A stretch of DNA of 64,000 bases from Bacteroidales bacterium (GTDB lineage Bacteria > Bacteroidota > Bacteroidia > Bacteroidales > UBA12077), in NCBI GenBank assembly GCA_016342685.1, contig JAEINU010000004.1, forward strand, positions 372,001-436,000, written 5' to 3'. Shown one piece after another: positions 62,235 to 64,000 of this stretch (position 1 is its first letter; each line of letters begins with the position of its first letter). Under the pieces are notes generated by a model, which worked only from the letters and a program-made list of their open reading frames with translations, was not told the DNA's origin and ran no database searches. The position numbers were made by a program, and so were the translations under genes.

Positions 62235-64000
62235 TTATAAATGTTTTGCTAGTTTTATTAATTGTATAAATTCACTTCTGTATCCTTCTGAATCTTTTCC
62301 CTTTGAGGCTGATGCCAAATCAATAATTGATTTATAAGTCGCGGTTCCTATGTTTTCTGAATTACGAAGTAGCATTCCAAATCCGGCAACGGAAGCCGAG
62401 AACCTAAAGTTTTCGGACATATCGGTTACATAATTGTTTTTAAATGGAATTACTTCTTCGATCAAAATACTTTTTGTTCCTTTTGGTTTTTTATATCTAA
62501 ACTTTACGGTTGCAACTTCGTCGCCTTCTCTTGCAAGATTATTCACATTTGTTGTTTGATATTTTAAGTTGTTCTTCTTTAAAGAACTCTTATTTGCTAA
62601 TTTTATTTCATACAAGGCTGTTACCGTATGTCCAGAGCCTAATTCTCCCGCATCTTTCTTATCGTCTTCAAAATCTTCGTTATTTAACATTCGATTCTCA
62701 TAACCAATTAATCTGTAAGACTCTACAATGGCAGGATTAAATTCAATCTGAATTTTTACATCTTTTGCAATGGTGAATAATGTTCCGCCAAATTCGTTCA
62801 CCAAAACTTTTTTAGCTTCCATAATATTATCGATGTAAGAGTAGTTTCCATTTCCTTTGTCGGCAATAATTTCCATTTTGTCATCCATGTAATTTCCCAT
62901 TCCGAATCCTAAAACAGATATAAAAGTTCCTCTTTCGCGTTCTTTTTCAATTAATCGTTCCAATTCGGAATTGCTCGATTGACCCACGTTAAAATCGCCA
63001 TCGGTAGCTAAAATGATTCTGTTATTTCCATTCTCTATAAAGTTTTCGCTAGCTACCTGATAAGCCAATTTTAAACCAGCAGCTCCTGCAGTTGAACCTC
63101 CCGATTGTAATCTTTCAAGTGAATTGATAATTGTTTGTTTATCGCTGCAACTTGTCGATGGAAGAACTAATCCTGAGCTACCTGCATAAACGACTATTGC
63201 AACACGATCTTCTTCACGTAATTGTTGAATAAGAAGTTTAAAAGCTTTCTTTAATAAAGGAAGTTTATTCTGTGAACTCATCGAACCAGAAACATCAATT
63301 AGAAAAACAATATTTGAGGCAGGTAGATTATCCATTTCTATTTTTTCGCCCTGTAAACCAATGTGTAACAACATGTTTTCTTCGTTCCAAGGGCAATGAG
63401 CAAATTCTTGATAAATAGCAAATGGATGTCCATTATCTGGTTGTGGGTAATCATAGTTAAAATAATTAATCATTTCTTCGATTCGAACAGCATCTACAGG
63501 GGGTTTTTGACCATTGTTTAAAAATCTACGCATGTTACTGTAAGAGGCAGCATCAACATCAATTGAGAAAGTTGATAATGGAGCTTTTATAGCATCTTTA
63601 TATCCATTTTCATGAATTGTAGAATATCCTTCTCGGTTAAATTCTTCTTCTTGTTCATAAAGCATAACAGGTGCAGACATATTGTATTCAGAAGATACTG
63701 ATTTGTCGCGAAAAGCTAGAATTCGACCACTTCGTTCTTTTTTTATTCCATAAGCAGTAACAACCACCTCATCCATTTCTAAAAGTTCTGCTTCTAAAGT
63801 TGCGTTAATAATGGTTTGATTTCCAACATGAATTTCTGCTGTTACCATTCCTACAAAACTGAAAACAAGAATGTCTTTATCAGACGCTTCAATTTGGTAT
63901 TTACCATCAATGTCTGTTGTTATTCCTAGTCTAGAGTTCTTAATTGTTACAGATACTCCTGGAATTGATAATCCGTCTTCTTTAGCTGTTACGGTTCCTT
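62235..64000 (-). CDS. VWA-domain protein with carboxypeptidase-regulatory-like N terminus (YfbK-like), partial
   Basis: The frame is open to the right edge, so the N terminus is missing; at least 588 residues are visible. An ATG at 63848 lies inside a beta domain and is not the start: upstream residues GTVTAKEDGLSIPGVSVTIK belong to a CarboxypepD_reg-like domain, which ends in LLEMDEVVVTAYG, a SusC-type plug-like motif. A von Willebrand A domain follows with the MIDAS motif FLIDVSGSMSS, and then a C-terminal YfbK-type domain ending in the RSEFIQLIKLA region. Such proteins bind metals and partner proteins at the cell envelope. The fusion of a SusC-style head with a YfbK-like VWA protein is typical of Bacteroidota. 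Confidence 0.87.
   Translation of the reverse strand, partial: GTVTAKEDGLSIPGVSVTIKNSRLGITTDIDGKYQIEASDKDILVFSFVGMVTAEIHVGNQTIINATLEAELLEMDEVVVTAYGIKKERSGRILAFRDKSVSSEYNMSAPVMLYEQEEEFNREGYSTIHENGYKDAIKAPLSTFSIDVDAASYSNMRRFLNNGQKPPVDAVRIEEMINYFNYDYPQPDNGHPFAIYQEFAHCPWNEENMLLHIGLQGEKIEMDNLPASNIVFLIDVSGSMSSQNKLPLLKKAFKLLIQQLREEDRVAIVVYAGSSGLVLPSTSCSDKQTIINSLERLQSGGSTAGAAGLKLAYQVASENFIENGNNRIILATDGDFNVGQSSNSELERLIEKERERGTFISVLGFGMGNYMDDKMEIIADKGNGNYSYIDNIMEAKKVLVNEFGGTLFTIAKDVKIQIEFNPAIVESYRLIGYENRMLNNEDFEDDKKDAGELGSGHTVTALYEIKLANKSSLKKNNLKYQTTNVNNLAREGDEVATVKFRYKKPKGTKSILIEEVIPFKNNYVTDMSENFRFSASVAGFGMLLRNSENIGTATYKSIIDLASASKGKDSEGYRSEFIQLIKLAKHL

Noticed and set aside
1-64000. tRNA or rRNA genes, riboswitches and CRISPR arrays.
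   Set aside because: Reading the intergenic gaps on both strands gave no T-loop-like, rRNA-like or repeat-spacer pattern; a covariance-model scan would settle this.

Overview
The window reads as chromosome from a low-GC member of the Bacteroidota, most likely a marine or anaerobic lineage of the Bacteroidales/Marinilabiliales type. The evidence is two secreted proteins with C-terminal type IX secretion (T9SS) sorting domains, a lipoprotein with a Bacteroidota-style surface-export signal, a carboxypeptidase-regulatory domain ending in a SusC-like EVVVTAYG motif, an HU-CCDC81/SPOR protein, membrane-anchored TPR-AraC regulators, and several TAnnTTTG promoter -7 elements. The genus cannot be named from this sequence alone. 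I see no rRNA, tRNA, CRISPR array, prophage or insertion sequence.

Layout. 1-6602: three tandem paralogous membrane sensors (Cache-HAMP-GAF-coiled coil-PAS) without a visible output domain; the first runs off the left edge. 6691-12394: a YgjP-like metallopeptidase, an orphan HlyD-type efflux adaptor, tsaB, a DUF3108 protein, efp and a GAF-SpoIIE phosphatase. 12391-16927: a CPA2 antiporter, an ATP-grasp enzyme, TspO and a MazG-like pyrophosphohydrolase. 17120-20362: a compact polyamine operon (speA, speB and a deoxyhypusine-synthase-like gene). 20506-27469: a CCDC81/SPOR protein, a large hybrid histidine kinase, a secreted C1 peptidase and a ferritin-like/VIT1 iron transporter.

27683-36778 is the most unusual part. 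Two exported TPR-CHAT proteins (caspase/separase-like fold, His-Cys dyads intact) bracket a predicted surface lipoprotein, and a probable sigma factor/anti-sigma factor pair follows. The two CHAT genes share a nearly identical 26-bp element at almost the same distance from their starts, which suggests common regulation.

37083-47582 holds dgt and two giant T9SS cargo proteins, one a gingipain-like C25 protease. 47812-55645 holds a TPR-AraC regulator, a cupin-pirin-CDGSH operon, a Cache histidine kinase, an AI-2E transporter and a TfoX-domain protein. 55739-64000 holds an M16C peptidase lipoprotein, TruC, a small secreted unknown, an isochorismatase-like hydrolase, a membrane-anchored unknown and a VWA protein cut by the right edge.

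Non-coding features of note are two related hairpin-rich elements with terminal inverted repeats, both between convergent genes, a third palindromic repeat of another family, and a series of clean intrinsic terminators.
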